A DNA stretch of 64,000 bases from Chloroflexota bacterium (GTDB lineage Bacteria > Chloroflexota > Anaerolineae > Promineifilales > Promineifilaceae), in NCBI GenBank assembly GCA_014584575.1, contig JACTMP010000016.1, positions 1 through 64,000 on the forward strand, written 5' to 3'. Positions 1-8,949 of the stretch are shown one piece after another; within the stretch, counting starts at the first letter, position 1; each line of letters opens with the position of its first letter. Below the pieces are notes generated by a model that had not been told where the DNA came from, searched no databases, and saw only the letters and a program-made list of their open reading frames with translations. Made by a program: the position numbers and the translations under genes.

Positions 1-1
1 C

Positions 2-94
2 TCAACGATTCGTAAACAAGGTCTCAATGTCTGGGAGGCATTAGGTTCCCTCTTTGAAGGCGATCTCCTCATGCCTCAACTCACACCTGAATAG
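2..94 (+). CDS. C-terminal fragment of a transposase (IS66-like), 5' end outside window
   Basis: An open frame enters from the left edge and stops at TAG 92-94, giving 30 residues that include RKQGLNVWEAL and end in PQLTPE. The 'RKQG-x-NV-x-x-AL' pattern followed by a short tail resembles the C-terminus of IS66-type transposases. Only this tail is visible, so the family is a judgement from a short motif. No terminal inverted repeat can be recognised between the stop and the next gene. Whether the element is intact cannot be judged from this window. Confidence 0.4.
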   Translation, partial: STIRKQGLNVWEALGSLFEGDLLMPQLTPE

Positions 95-118
95 TTACAG
101 CTAGTCAACCAATTGCTT

Positions 119-799
119 ATGGATACTTTTTACTTTCCCCCCTTCTTTTTTCTGTTTTTCATCATCGCCATCGGCGAATTTATGCTCTCTGCTTTTTGGG
201 TTCCCGTCTATTTTCGTTTTGGCATTCCGTTATACTGGCAAAGTTTCCAGCTTCCCCAAACACCCACCGACCTGGGCCAATACATCGCCACATTGGAGTC
301 CCAATTACCTCGCGCCTGGTGGCACGGAGCGGTGGTGTTCCGGGCATTGGGGACGCATGAACTGGCTTTCCGGCAGCACATGGTCAAAAATTCCCGCAAT
401 GCGCTGCACGGCCGTGTCCTGTTCGACCCTCTCAGCAACCAGCTTTCCATCACCGGCTACTTTTACTGGACACTCCTCTTTTTCCCTCTGGTCTTCCTGG
501 CAATGGGCTTCTTTGAGCTTTACTTGCTGCCTTTTATTGCGCTCATGATATTCATCCTGCTGTTTAACATTGCCCATCAAAGACGCAGCTATCAGCGGGT
601 GGCAACGGCCGTGCAAAACACCCTCAGCGCCACCCCCTGGCACGACATTGCCGCCGAACCCACGCCATATGACCCCTCCGCCCCTTCGCCCAACAAACTC
701 CCTGGGCTTTCTTCTGCAGAACTGATGCTGATGATCGTTTTGGGCATGATGGTGTTTATAACCGCCACCGTTTTCGCGGTATACTGGCTTGGTCGGTAA
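119..799 (+). CDS. Multi-pass membrane protein of unknown function
   Basis: A 226-residue protein if started at ATG 119; a TTG two codons upstream is also possible, and neither has a clear ribosome binding site. Hydrophobic segments lie near residues 5-30, 110-130, 133-152 and 204-224. A basic, polar stretch (about 40-105) separates the first from the second, and a Pro-rich linker (DPSAPSPNK) precedes the last helix. I recognise no family motif. It follows the transposase tail by 24 bases and precedes the DsrE-like gene, with no sign of shared function. Confidence 0.75.
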   Translation: MDTFYFPPFFFLFFIIAIGEFMLSAFWVPVYFRFGIPLYWQSFQLPQTPTDLGQYIATLESQLPRAWWHGAVVFRALGTHELAFRQHMVKNSRNALHGRVLFDPLSNQLSITGYFYWTLLFFPLVFLAMGFFELYLLPFIALMIFILLFNIAHQRRSYQRVATAVQNTLSATPWHDIAAEPTPYDPSAPSPNKLPGLSSAELMLMIVLGMMVFITATVFAVYWLGR

Positions 800-865
800 A
801 AATTGGCCTGGCCTATTTATATCGGTATTTCATCCAACCAATTTCAACCCAAAGGAGTAAACGAA

Positions 866-1231
866 ATGAAAATTGCTTATGTATTTGCCACCTCAGGCCA
901 CACCGCCAGCTACAAGCTGGGCAAAATGATCCTGCCCCAATTGGAAGCAGGTACACATGGCGTGGATGTCATCGGCATGTTCTTCTTCGATGACAACAAC
1001 TACATCTTGCGCGCCGGTGACCCCATCGGCGAACGGTTGTCTAAAATCGCTCAGGAAAAAGGGATCATGCTGATGATGTGTGACCAGTGCGCCCTGGAGC
1101 GTGGTCTGGCTGTCGGCGAACCTGGCAGTTGTCGGCCGTCTGGCACTGTGTCCGGCGTTCTCGTTGGCTGTTTCCCCGATCTTTACGGGGCGCTGGCGGG
1201 TAATCCGCCCGATCAGGTCATTACCTTATAA
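866..1231 (+). CDS. DsrE-family-like small soluble protein
   Basis: ATG 866 is chosen because AAAGGAGT lies just upstream; the frame opens further upstream without such a site. The product (121 aa) begins MKIAYVFATSGHTASYKLGKM. It contains a hydrophobic strand plus FFFDDNNYILRAGD, then CDQCALERG, and ends with GVLVGCFPDLY. This matches the DsrE/DsrF-like fold, whose members carry sulfur or selenium on conserved cysteines or act as small redox partners. The CDQC pair and the later Cys are candidate active residues. Only 13 bases separate its stop from the peptidase start, so the two may be co-transcribed. The exact substrate is unknown. Confidence 0.7.
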   Translation: MKIAYVFATSGHTASYKLGKMILPQLEAGTHGVDVIGMFFFDDNNYILRAGDPIGERLSKIAQEKGIMLMMCDQCALERGLAVGEPGSCRPSGTVSGVLVGCFPDLYGALAGNPPDQVITL

Positions 1232-1244
1232 ACAGACAGGAAAT

Positions 1245-3398
1245 ATGACTTCACAAACGCCCCTTTCCCTTGAACACATTGTCACCTTCCCGCAACCGGG
1301 TATGAATGTGCCCGGCTCGGTACAATTCACTCCCGACGGCCGTTGGCTGACTTACCTGTACAGTGAATCCGCCGATCTGACACGCCAGTTGGTCGGCCGT
1401 GACCTGCAAACCGGCCATGTGCAACCCATCGTCCGGCCACCAGACGGCGGCGCCACCGACGATAACATCTCCCTGGAAGAAACGTTGCGCCGCGAACGGA
1501 TGCGCCAGCGCGAATTTGGCGTCACCCAATACGCCTGGTCGGCTAAAAACGAGCGGCTGCTCGTCCCCCTGCGCGGCAGCATCTATGTGCAGGATGGCAT
1601 AGATGGCGACCTGCGCCTGCTGGTAAGTGGCGATCATGCCCCTTGCCTGGATGCCCGTTTTTCGCCCGACGGTGAATGGGTGGCCTATGTGCAAGACGCG
1701 GAACTGTATGTGGTGCCGGCCGCCGGCGGCACACCGCAACAAGTGACCAGCGGCGCACGGGGCACGGGCAAAACCAATGGGCTGGCCGAATACATCGCCC
1801 AGGAAGAGCTAGGCCGCAGCCAGGGCTACTGGTGGTCGCCAGACAGCCAATGGCTGGCCTTTGCCGAAGTAGACGAAACGCATATCCCCATCTATCGCAT
1901 CGTGCATCAGGGCAAAGACGCAGTCGGCGATGGGGCACAGGAAGACCACCGCTACCCCTTTGCCGGGATGCCTAACGCCAGGGTTCGGCTGGGCGTGGTC
2001 GCCCGCAGCGGCGGCGACCCGATCTGGATGAATTTGGGAAATGAGGATGACTTTTATCTGGCGCGGGTAAAATGGCTTCCAGACGGCCGTCTCACCGCCC
2101 AACTGCTCAACCGCGCCCAGGATCAACTTGACCTGCTGGTCTTTGACCCCCAAACAGGCGTGGCCACCTGCCTGCTGCGTGAGACCGGCGAGGTATGGAT
2201 CAACCTGCACAAGCTGTTTTATCCACTCAAAGACGGCCGTTTCCTGTGGGGATCAGAGCGTGCCGGCTTCCAGCACCTCTACCTGTATGCCGATGATGGC
2301 ACGCTCATCCGCCAGCTAACAGACGGTGATTGGCCGGTGGAAACTGTTGCCGGGGTGGATGAGAAAACCGGTCTGGTCTATTTCACCGCCGCTTACCCCA
2401 CGCCGTTGGACACGCAGTTGCTGGTCGTTTCGCTGGACGGGGGTGAGACACGGCCGTTGACCCCCGAACCGGGTACGCATGGGGTGGAAGTGGATGTGGG
2501 GCACGGCCGTTTCGCCGATACCCACCACACCCTTACGCAGCCACCCACCGTCACCCTACGCTCGCTGGCCGATGGATCATGGCAGCAAACCATCCACCAG
2601 CCAGATGACCCACGCCTGGAAAGCCTGCTCTTGCCCCCGCCGGAGATCATTACCCTGCCAAATCGCAATGGCGTTACCCTCTACGGCGCACTGTATCGCC
2701 CACCGGCCCACTTTGGCAACGGCCCCTTCCCCACCATTGTCGCCGTCTATGGCGGCCCCCACGCCCAAACCGTCGCCAATCGCTGGCTGCTGACGGTGGA
2801 CATGCGCGCCCAATATCTGGCGCAGCAGGGTTTCCTCGTTTTTAAGCTGGATAACCAGGGCAGCGCCCGGCGTGGCCTGGCCTTTGAAAGCGTCATCAAA
2901 CACAACATGGGCGACGTGGAAGTGCAAGACCAGGTAGACGGTGTGCGCTGGCTGGCGGCGCAAGGGTTGGCTGACCCGGCCCGCGTCGGCGTTTATGGCT
3001 GGAGCTATGGCGGCTACATGACCGTCATGTGCCTGACCCGTGCTGCTGATACCTTTCGTGTGGGTGTGGCCGGTGCGCCCGTCAGCCATTGGGATGGCTA
3101 CGACACCGGTTACACAGAGCGGTACATGGGCACACCGCAAAACAACCCGGATGGCTACGCCATCAGCACCCCCCTGGCGCATGTGGACAAACTGACGGGC
3201 AAGCTGTTGCTGGTGCATGGGTTGATTGACGAAAACGTGCATTTCCGGCACACGGCGCGGCTGATCAATGCGTTGAATCGGGCGCAACGGCCGTATGACC
3301 TGCTCCTCTTCCCCGACGAACGCCACATGCCGCGCAAACCGGCCGACCGCCTCTACATGGAGCAGCGCGTCTGCGACTATTTCCGTACCCATTTGTAA
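1245..3398 (+). CDS. S9 family dipeptidyl peptidase IV-type serine peptidase
   Basis: Start ATG 1245 follows a GACAGGAAAT ribosome binding region; the frame opens earlier, inside the previous gene, and that part is unlikely to be translated. The protein is 717 aa. The N-terminal half is a beta-propeller with repeated 'SPDGxWxAY' strands, including the DPP-IV double-glutamate loop (YIAQEELGRSQ) that binds the substrate N-terminus. The C-terminal alpha/beta hydrolase domain holds GWSYGG (Ser587), HGLIDENV (Asp662) and DERHMP (His694). Such enzymes remove dipeptides from peptide N-termini, often after proline or alanine. No signal peptide is visible from this start, so a cytoplasmic location is likely. 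Confidence 0.93.
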   Translation: MTSQTPLSLEHIVTFPQPGMNVPGSVQFTPDGRWLTYLYSESADLTRQLVGRDLQTGHVQPIVRPPDGGATDDNISLEETLRRERMRQREFGVTQYAWSAKNERLLVPLRGSIYVQDGIDGDLRLLVSGDHAPCLDARFSPDGEWVAYVQDAELYVVPAAGGTPQQVTSGARGTGKTNGLAEYIAQEELGRSQGYWWSPDSQWLAFAEVDETHIPIYRIVHQGKDAVGDGAQEDHRYPFAGMPNARVRLGVVARSGGDPIWMNLGNEDDFYLARVKWLPDGRLTAQLLNRAQDQLDLLVFDPQTGVATCLLRETGEVWINLHKLFYPLKDGRFLWGSERAGFQHLYLYADDGTLIRQLTDGDWPVETVAGVDEKTGLVYFTAAYPTPLDTQLLVVSLDGGETRPLTPEPGTHGVEVDVGHGRFADTHHTLTQPPTVTLRSLADGSWQQTIHQPDDPRLESLLLPPPEIITLPNRNGVTLYGALYRPPAHFGNGPFPTIVAVYGGPHAQTVANRWLLTVDMRAQYLAQQGFLVFKLDNQGSARRGLAFESVIKHNMGDVEVQDQVDGVRWLAAQGLADPARVGVYGWSYGGYMTVMCLTRAADTFRVGVAGAPVSHWDGYDTGYTERYMGTPQNNPDGYAISTPLAHVDKLTGKLLLVHGLIDENVHFRHTARLINALNRAQRPYDLLLFPDERHMPRKPADRLYMEQRVCDYFRTHL

Positions 3399-3702
3399 GA
3401 GAGGGGGTAATGGTGTGTGGCGCGAACATGACACCTGACACCTGCCCACCTGACACACACTATACTCCCAAATTGCGCCATTTTGGTTCATGCCAGACGA
3501 TGTGTTCGGTGATATGCTCACGGCCGTCAGGAAGAATTAGTAGATCGAAGCGAAGTTCGCATCCTCAGATGCGAACTGGTGGGCATCTGAGGATGCCCAC
3601 TCCTCCCATTTCGATCGACTGATAGTGAATTGTGCTGCATAGTGCGTATGGTTTTGCCTGCACCAACAGATTGCGTACTACGCAATACACCCCAGGTGAC
3701 AC
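3399..3702. other. Intergenic region with word repeats and folded element
   Basis: About 300 bases without a gene. It starts with repeated words of the type TGACACCTGACACCTG (about 3429-3460), followed by the nested hairpin element at 3543-3616 and a 17-base near-perfect palindrome at 3670-3686 (ATTGCGTA-C-TACGCAAT) just before the holin-like gene. The palindrome could be an operator or another dispersed repeat; its proximity to the start at 3703 is the only hint of function. Confidence 0.6.
3543..3616. repeat. Nested inverted-repeat element (two hairpins inside an outer stem)
   Basis: An outer stem GATCGAA (3543-3549) / TTCGATC (3610-3616) encloses two perfect hairpins. These are AGTTCGCATC-CTCA-GATGCGAACT (3554-3577) and GTGGGCATC-TGAG-GATGCCCAC (3579-3600). 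The loops are complementary to each other's flanks, and the two hairpins share GCATC/GATGC cores. There is no U-run after it, so a simple terminator is unlikely. It looks like a mobile-type palindromic element or a structured RNA. Confidence 0.7.
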
Positions 3703-4152
3703 ATGAAACAGTTGACGGATTTGCGCAAATTTATCCCCCGAAATTGGAAAGTGGCGGTGGTGGGATTGCTGGTCAACGCGGCCACGTTGGCGGTGGTCAT
3801 TGTCTTCATGCCCGGCATTGAACTGCTTGAGTATCGCTTTGGCCTGCTGCTGTTGATGGCCGCCGGATTGGGGTTGCTGGAAGTTTTTGTGAAGCCGCTG
3901 CTGCAACTGCTCACCATCCGCCTGCTTTTTGTGACCTACGGTGTGGTGTTAATCGTCGTCAACGCGGCCATTTTGTGGCTGACCTCCGTTGTTTTCAAGT
4001 CGTTGATCATAGAAAGTATATGGGCAGCTTTGATAGGCGGCATTGTGGTGGGCCTGATGAGCACCTTTCTGGATTATGTCTTTGGGGTGATTCCACCATT
4101 GGGTTATGTTCAGGCCATACAGGAAGAGGAGGCGCAGCATGAAGCGGCGTAA
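3703..4152 (+). CDS. Phage holin family 4-like (YvlD-type) membrane protein
   Basis: A 149-aa protein with four hydrophobic helices (about 18-38, 44-72, 76-100 and 103-132). The pattern VFVKPLLQLLTIRL ... GVVLIVVNAAILWLTS ... GALI/VGLMSTFLDYVF is characteristic of the PF04020 small membrane proteins, which are annotated as phage holin superfamily IV but are usually chromosomal. The Lys-Pro in the 'KPLL' turn is conserved in the family. Its function is not known with certainty. It overlaps the following UbiB-like gene by 14 bases, so translation is probably coupled. Confidence 0.78.
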   Translation: MKQLTDLRKFIPRNWKVAVVGLLVNAATLAVVIVFMPGIELLEYRFGLLLLMAAGLGLLEVFVKPLLQLLTIRLLFVTYGVVLIVVNAAILWLTSVVFKSLIIESIWAALIGGIVVGLMSTFLDYVFGVIPPLGYVQAIQEEEAQHEAA

Positions 4153-5854
4153 TCGTCTGGACGAATTTCGGGAAAGCCTGCGGTTGCAGCAAAGCTACAA
4201 CACCATCATGCGGTATGGGCTGGATTTTCTGCTGGATCGGGGGTTGATTGGTGTGACCCGGCGCTATTTCCTCAGTCTGCTGTACGATGTAGACGTGTCG
4301 TCAGAGGTGTTGACAGTACCGGTAAAAACACGGCTGATGCTGCAAGAGTTGGGGCCAATTTACGTGAAGGTGGGGCAGCTTATTTCCAGTCAATCTCAGG
4401 CGCTGCCCACTGAATGGGCAGTGGAGTTGAGCAAGTTACAGAGCAGTGTACGGCCGTTTCCCTATGAACAGGTGCGCGACATCATCATTGCCGAATTGGG
4501 CGCGCCGCCAGAGGAAATTTACGCCACGTTTAACCCCACGCCGTTAGCCGCCGCTTCCCTGGGCCAGGTACACCGCGCCACCCTGCACACCGGCGAGGAT
4601 GTGGTGGTGAAGGTGCAGCGGCCGAACGTCATCAAACAGGTACGCGCCGACGTGGGCATTATGAGTTGGCTGGCGCGCCTGGTGCAGCGGCGGCTGCAAT
4701 GGGCGCAAGATATGGGGCTGGTGGGCGTGGTGGACGAGTTCGGGCAGCAAGTGCTGGCCGAACTGGATTATCGCATTGAAGCCTACAACATCATCCGCCT
4801 CAACCAAAACCTGGAAGGCATTCCCGCCGCCCGGCTGCCCGCCATTTACAACGAATTTTGCACCGGTCGAGTGCTAACCATGGAGTTCATTGACGGCATC
4901 AAAATAACAAACCTGGCCGCCCTGGATGAAGCCGGTTTTGACAAAGAAGAGCTGGCCAAAAACGCCTTGCGCGCTACCCTGAAACAAATCTTGATTGATG
5001 GCTTTTTCCACGGTGATTTGCACCCCGGCAACGTCTTTGTCAACCGGCGCGACGGTGACATTGTCTTCCTGGACGTGGGCATGGTGGGGGAACTGACCGT
5101 GCGGCAGCGGGCTAACATGATCAACATGCTGCTGGTGATGCAGCAGCAGGATGTACGTGGCCTGGCGCAGGCGGCGCGCACGCTCAGTATGCCCTTCCGC
5201 GAGGTAAACGAGGCCGCCTTCCAGCATGATTTTGAACGGCGGGTGGGGCGGCTGATGCAGCAACAGACCGTGCCCATGTCGGAAACGCTGAACGAGGTGA
5301 TGTCCGTTTTACGTGAAAATGGCTTGCAGCTAGACCCTAGCCTGACATTAGCTATCAAATCCATGATGCAGATGGAAGCGGCCGGCCGCCTGCTCTTCCC
5401 GGAAGGGGGTTTTGTGGAAGTGGGCATGGGCATCACGTTGGAACTGGTGCGCAAAGAGATTACGGCCGAAAACATCACCAATATAGTGAAACAGGAAGCG
5501 ACCTATACGCTGCGGGAGATGGCGCAGCGGTTGCCCAGCCTGCAAGAAGCAACGTTGAAATGGCTGGATCAATACCAGAAAGGGCGGCTGGAACTTTATC
5601 ACGACACGTCCGGGCTAAACGAGCAGATGGATCGCCTGGGGCGGTTGGTGCGTTACGTCGTGCTGGGTATTATGCTCAGTGGACTGATTGTCGGCTCCGC
5701 CATTGCTACCGGCATTGCCGCTGCCTTTGAATTTGAACAGTCAAAAACATTTACCACCATCGCCTTTACCGGCTATGTAGCCGCCTCCATATTGGCCGGA
5801 TTGTTGACACTTTTTATCCTGTGGCAGTTGTGGCACGGCCGTGACAAACCCTAA
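4139..5854 (+). CDS. ABC1/UbiB-family atypical kinase
   Basis: Start ATG 4139 (MKRRNRLDEF) follows GAGGAGGC and overlaps the previous stop; 571 aa. The UbiB hallmarks are present: the KxGQ motif (IYVKVGQLIS, residues 74-83), an Ala-rich nucleotide loop PLAAASLGQVH (135-145), the lysine of VVVKVQRP (Lys158), HGDLHPGN (291-298) and the metal-binding DVG (Asp312) replacing DFG. Two hydrophobic helices close the C-terminus, as in membrane-anchored UbiB proteins. The family supports quinone or other prenyl-lipid biosynthesis through an ATPase or kinase-like activity. No other quinone gene is nearby. Confidence 0.9.
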   Translation: MKRRNRLDEFRESLRLQQSYNTIMRYGLDFLLDRGLIGVTRRYFLSLLYDVDVSSEVLTVPVKTRLMLQELGPIYVKVGQLISSQSQALPTEWAVELSKLQSSVRPFPYEQVRDIIIAELGAPPEEIYATFNPTPLAAASLGQVHRATLHTGEDVVVKVQRPNVIKQVRADVGIMSWLARLVQRRLQWAQDMGLVGVVDEFGQQVLAELDYRIEAYNIIRLNQNLEGIPAARLPAIYNEFCTGRVLTMEFIDGIKITNLAALDEAGFDKEELAKNALRATLKQILIDGFFHGDLHPGNVFVNRRDGDIVFLDVGMVGELTVRQRANMINMLLVMQQQDVRGLAQAARTLSMPFREVNEAAFQHDFERRVGRLMQQQTVPMSETLNEVMSVLRENGLQLDPSLTLAIKSMMQMEAAGRLLFPEGGFVEVGMGITLELVRKEITAENITNIVKQEATYTLREMAQRLPSLQEATLKWLDQYQKGRLELYHDTSGLNEQMDRLGRLVRYVVLGIMLSGLIVGSAIATGIAAAFEFEQSKTFTTIAFTGYVAASILAGLLTLFILWQLWHGRDKP

Positions 5855-6133
5855 GCCTGACGTTCACCTCCCACCAACTCGTTAATATCCCCTCTCTGTT
5901 CACAAATCAGGGTTGGCTTATGCCCCCAAGTGATAAATATCACCTGGGATTGGTGGCATTCCCCACTTTCATTTTCATCAGCAATTCGCAAGAATGAAAA
6001 GCATGGCGTTTTAGACATTTTTACCGGCCTCACTTCTCCCACTCAGCCCTCCTTATTTCGACACGCACAATGGCAACGGCCGTTATCCCGGTAATTCACG
6101 CCGGTTGCCGGGCACAAAATGAGGAGAAAACAC

Positions 6134-8386
6134 ATGTCCAAACAATCTTGCTTCAGCCAGTTAAAACAGTACTCAATTCGTGTGACAATGCTGCTAATCA
6201 TATTGTTGGGTGTCATCCTTCTCAGTTCCCCCAAACCCACACACGCGCTTGTTCTTCCCCCTATTAAAGTCATTTATGAAGGCAGCCCGCTCGTCGGTTA
6301 TGCGGGTGTGGCTGTCTCGCCCAATGGGCAGATGTTGTATGTTGGTGACGCTTATGCTGATCATATCTATGCTCTGCCCACTGATGGTGGCGCAATAACC
6401 CAGGTTAATGTAGGCACGTTGGGCTCCCCGTGGGGTCTGGTCGTTTCCCCCGACGGCACTACCATTTACGCCAGCCTGTCTCAACGAGGGTTGGCTGTTG
6501 ATCACCCGGTTGTGGTTGCCTTGCCGGCCAGCGGCGGGCCAGCCAGCATTGTGGCCGACTTACCGGCGACCCCAGAGCCATCCGGCGGTCTGGACATCTA
6601 CCCAGGAGGCGACACTCTGGTCGTAGCTCAAAAATATCCTCGTATGACTCTTTACCGGGTAGTCATCACTCAAGGTAATCCTGTAAACCTGCTTTATGGT
6701 GATGGATTTGATTATATAGCTGATGTGCGCGTGTCTCCTGATAGCCGGTTGCTTTACCTGGGCGCTGATGGTAATGATCGGTTGTTAAAGGTAGCGAATG
6801 ATGGTGGTGTTCCCACACCGATTCCCACGGGCATCCCATTTGCCGATCCGGTCAATATCGCGTTGTCACCCGATGGTCAAACTTTATATGTGCTTGACCC
6901 CAACATCCGTATAGATGAAGCCGGAGCTATTGTTTCGGATGGCGGTTGGCCGGGGGCAATTTTTGTCGGCCCGGCCAATGGCGGTCAATTCTACCTTTTA
7001 TATGCCGGACTGTCTGAGTTTGGATTACAAGGCCGTATCACCACCAGCCCCGATGGTAAAACCCTCTATTTTGGTGGATTTCGCCGCAACAACAGCGCGC
7101 CTGTTATCCTGAGCGTCCCCTTGTTGCCTTTCACCTTTCAAGTCAATAGTACAGCCGATCCCGGCGATGGTGTGTGTAACGGCAGCGAATGTACTTTACG
7201 TGAAGCTATCGTAGCGGCAAACAATATGCCTGGCCCTAACACGATTCTTGTTCCGGCCGGCGCCTACACGCTGAACGTACCCCCTGCGGGCGAAGATAAT
7301 GCCCTCACCGGTGATCTGGACATTACCGATAACCTTGTCATTGAAGGCGATGTCGCCAGCAACACTATCATTGATGCTAACCAGCTGGTGCGTGTTTTTC
7401 ACATTGCCGCCAATGTAACCGTAAAGCTCAAGGATTTAACCATTCAAAATGGATTCGCGGGTGACGGTGGTGGTATCTTTAACGCCGGTACACTGCACAT
7501 CATCAACAGCATCATTACCAACAACCACACCGATTATGAAGCACCAGAATACGGTAACAACGAAGGAGGCGGTATCTTCAATACCGGAACCCTCTACATT
7601 TCCGGCAGCCAGCTAATCGGCAATACGACTGATATGAATATGGGCGATGGTGGCGGTGGCGCTATTATGAACACCGGCATTCTGAACGTTACCAGGAGTG
7701 AGTTTCGCCAGAATTGGGCAGCCGGGGGCGGCGCTGTCTATAACCGGGGTGGCCAGGCCACGCTAACTGACTGTAAGTTATTCACCAATTGGGCCAGGTT
7801 CTTTGGTGGCGCTGTCCAGAACGTTCAAGGTGGCAGCACAATCATTACCAGATGCACGATTAGTGGAAATAACGATAGTGTCTACCTTGGCGGCGGAACG
7901 ATGCTTCTGCTGAACAGTACAGTATCCGGTAATGTTGGGTACCGGGTGGCTGGTGGTATCAACAGCTTTGGCGGCGCCATGCAAATCATCAACAGCACCA
8001 TCAGCCATAATAGCGGCAATAATACCGCCGCTGGAGGTATTGTATCCGACGGCAATTTAACCCTGGCCCACAGTATTGTGGCTTATAACAGTTCGGCGGA
8101 TTGTGGAAATGTGGTCACAAGTCTGGGCTACAACCTTGATAGCGATGGCTCTTGTGGGCTTACCGGTACAGGTGACCTGACAGCAGATCCCCTGCTCGGC
8201 CCATTACAGAATAACGGGGGGCAAACACCAACACATGCTTTGCTGCCGGGAAGCCCGGCCATTGATGCCATTCCCCCCAGCGTGTGCCTGTCCGCAAGGG
8301 ACCAACGCAATGTGCCCCGTCCACAAGATGGCAACGGTGATAACATCCCGGCGTGTGATGCGGGCGCGTTTGAATTGAGACCATAG
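6134..8386 (+). CDS. Secreted beta-propeller / CSLREA / right-handed beta-helix protein
   Basis: ATG 6134 follows GAGGAGAAAA; the ATG 15 bases upstream overlaps that site and is less likely. The protein has 750 aa. A basic N-terminus with a hydrophobic segment (about 16-35) and 'THALV' look like a signal peptide. Residues about 45-330 are YVTN/NHL-type propeller repeats ('VSPDGxxLYVGD'). Residues about 335-368 are a CSLREA domain (NSTADPGDG ... CTLREAIVAAN). The rest is a parallel beta-helix rich in 'GGGIFNxGTL' and 'INSTISxN' turns, ending with a choice-of-anchor-Q style tail (DQRNVPRP ... CDAGAFEL). It is probably an exported surface or adhesive protein. The block lacks the octamer ACGGCCGT found almost everywhere else. 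Confidence 0.88.
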   Translation: MSKQSCFSQLKQYSIRVTMLLIILLGVILLSSPKPTHALVLPPIKVIYEGSPLVGYAGVAVSPNGQMLYVGDAYADHIYALPTDGGAITQVNVGTLGSPWGLVVSPDGTTIYASLSQRGLAVDHPVVVALPASGGPASIVADLPATPEPSGGLDIYPGGDTLVVAQKYPRMTLYRVVITQGNPVNLLYGDGFDYIADVRVSPDSRLLYLGADGNDRLLKVANDGGVPTPIPTGIPFADPVNIALSPDGQTLYVLDPNIRIDEAGAIVSDGGWPGAIFVGPANGGQFYLLYAGLSEFGLQGRITTSPDGKTLYFGGFRRNNSAPVILSVPLLPFTFQVNSTADPGDGVCNGSECTLREAIVAANNMPGPNTILVPAGAYTLNVPPAGEDNALTGDLDITDNLVIEGDVASNTIIDANQLVRVFHIAANVTVKLKDLTIQNGFAGDGGGIFNAGTLHIINSIITNNHTDYEAPEYGNNEGGGIFNTGTLYISGSQLIGNTTDMNMGDGGGGAIMNTGILNVTRSEFRQNWAAGGGAVYNRGGQATLTDCKLFTNWARFFGGAVQNVQGGSTIITRCTISGNNDSVYLGGGTMLLLNSTVSGNVGYRVAGGINSFGGAMQIINSTISHNSGNNTAAGGIVSDGNLTLAHSIVAYNSSADCGNVVTSLGYNLDSDGSCGLTGTGDLTADPLLGPLQNNGGQTPTHALLPGSPAIDAIPPSVCLSARDQRNVPRPQDGNGDNIPACDAGAFELRP

Positions 8387-8447
8387 AAAGGGAATTTGTT
8401 GTTAGTTTGACTTTGGCAAACATTATATGTTTGCAGGAGGAAATGAG

Positions 8448-8855
8448 ATGAAAGCGAGATATTTTCTGATCGTTGATGCCCTCATTCTGCTGCTGTTTGC
8501 CCTGGGGTACTTGCTGACACCGCAGTGGACGTTGGCTCAATTTGACATCACCGTCAATGACGGCGGCGTGATGATGGCCCAACTCTTTGGCGCGGCCATT
8601 TTGGGCATTGCCGTGCTGAACTGGATGAGCCGGGAGGCGCACTATTTTGAAGAACTGCGGCCGGTGGCTCTCGGAAATTGTGTGGGGCATGGCCTGGTTT
8701 TTGTGGTGCTGCTGCTGCAAAAGCTGAATGGTTTGGGGAATGGGTTCTGCTGGTTCGTCATTGCCTTCGCCCTGATCTTTACCCTGGCCTTTGGGTACTT
8801 TGCATTTGTGCGCACAGGTATAGAAAGGCCCGACGTAACGCCAAAACCGGCCTGA
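8448..8855 (+). CDS. Small four-helix membrane protein of unknown function
   Basis: Start ATG 8448 follows AGGAGGAAAT; 135 aa. Hydrophobic segments near residues 5-24, 41-58, 75-92 and 99-119 suggest four membrane helices. Charged loops include LSMSREAHYFEEL-like sequence between helices 2 and 3. The pattern resembles small DUF4345-like or DoxX-like integral membrane proteins, but no diagnostic motif is seen. It stands alone between the beta-helix protein and the phosphotransferase. Confidence 0.75.
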   Translation: MKARYFLIVDALILLLFALGYLLTPQWTLAQFDITVNDGGVMMAQLFGAAILGIAVLNWMSREAHYFEELRPVALGNCVGHGLVFVVLLLQKLNGLGNGFCWFVIAFALIFTLAFGYFAFVRTGIERPDVTPKPA

Positions 8856-8865
8856 TGTATCGATA

Positions 8866-8907
8866 GCAGGTAGCAGGGTGCATGTGGCAAGTTGCAGGCC
8901 GCAGGTG
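8866..8907. repeat. Word repeat GGTAGCAGG / GTGGCAAGTTGCAGG
   Basis: Short words (GGTAGCAGG, GGCAAGTTGCAGG, CAACTTGCCACC) recur here and continue as an inverted copy near 8920-8933. Almost the same text occurs at 56524-56563 (GGCATGTGGCAAGTTGCAGG). It is a dispersed intergenic word-type repeat. Confidence 0.6.
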
Positions 8908-8949
8908 ATTTCTGCCAGGGCAACTTGCCACCAATCTCATTTCCCAATC

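Noticed and set aside
2577..3521. 314-codon minus-strand frame under the DPP-IV gene
   Set aside because: Antisense to the catalytic domain of a clear peptidase, with no motif of its own.
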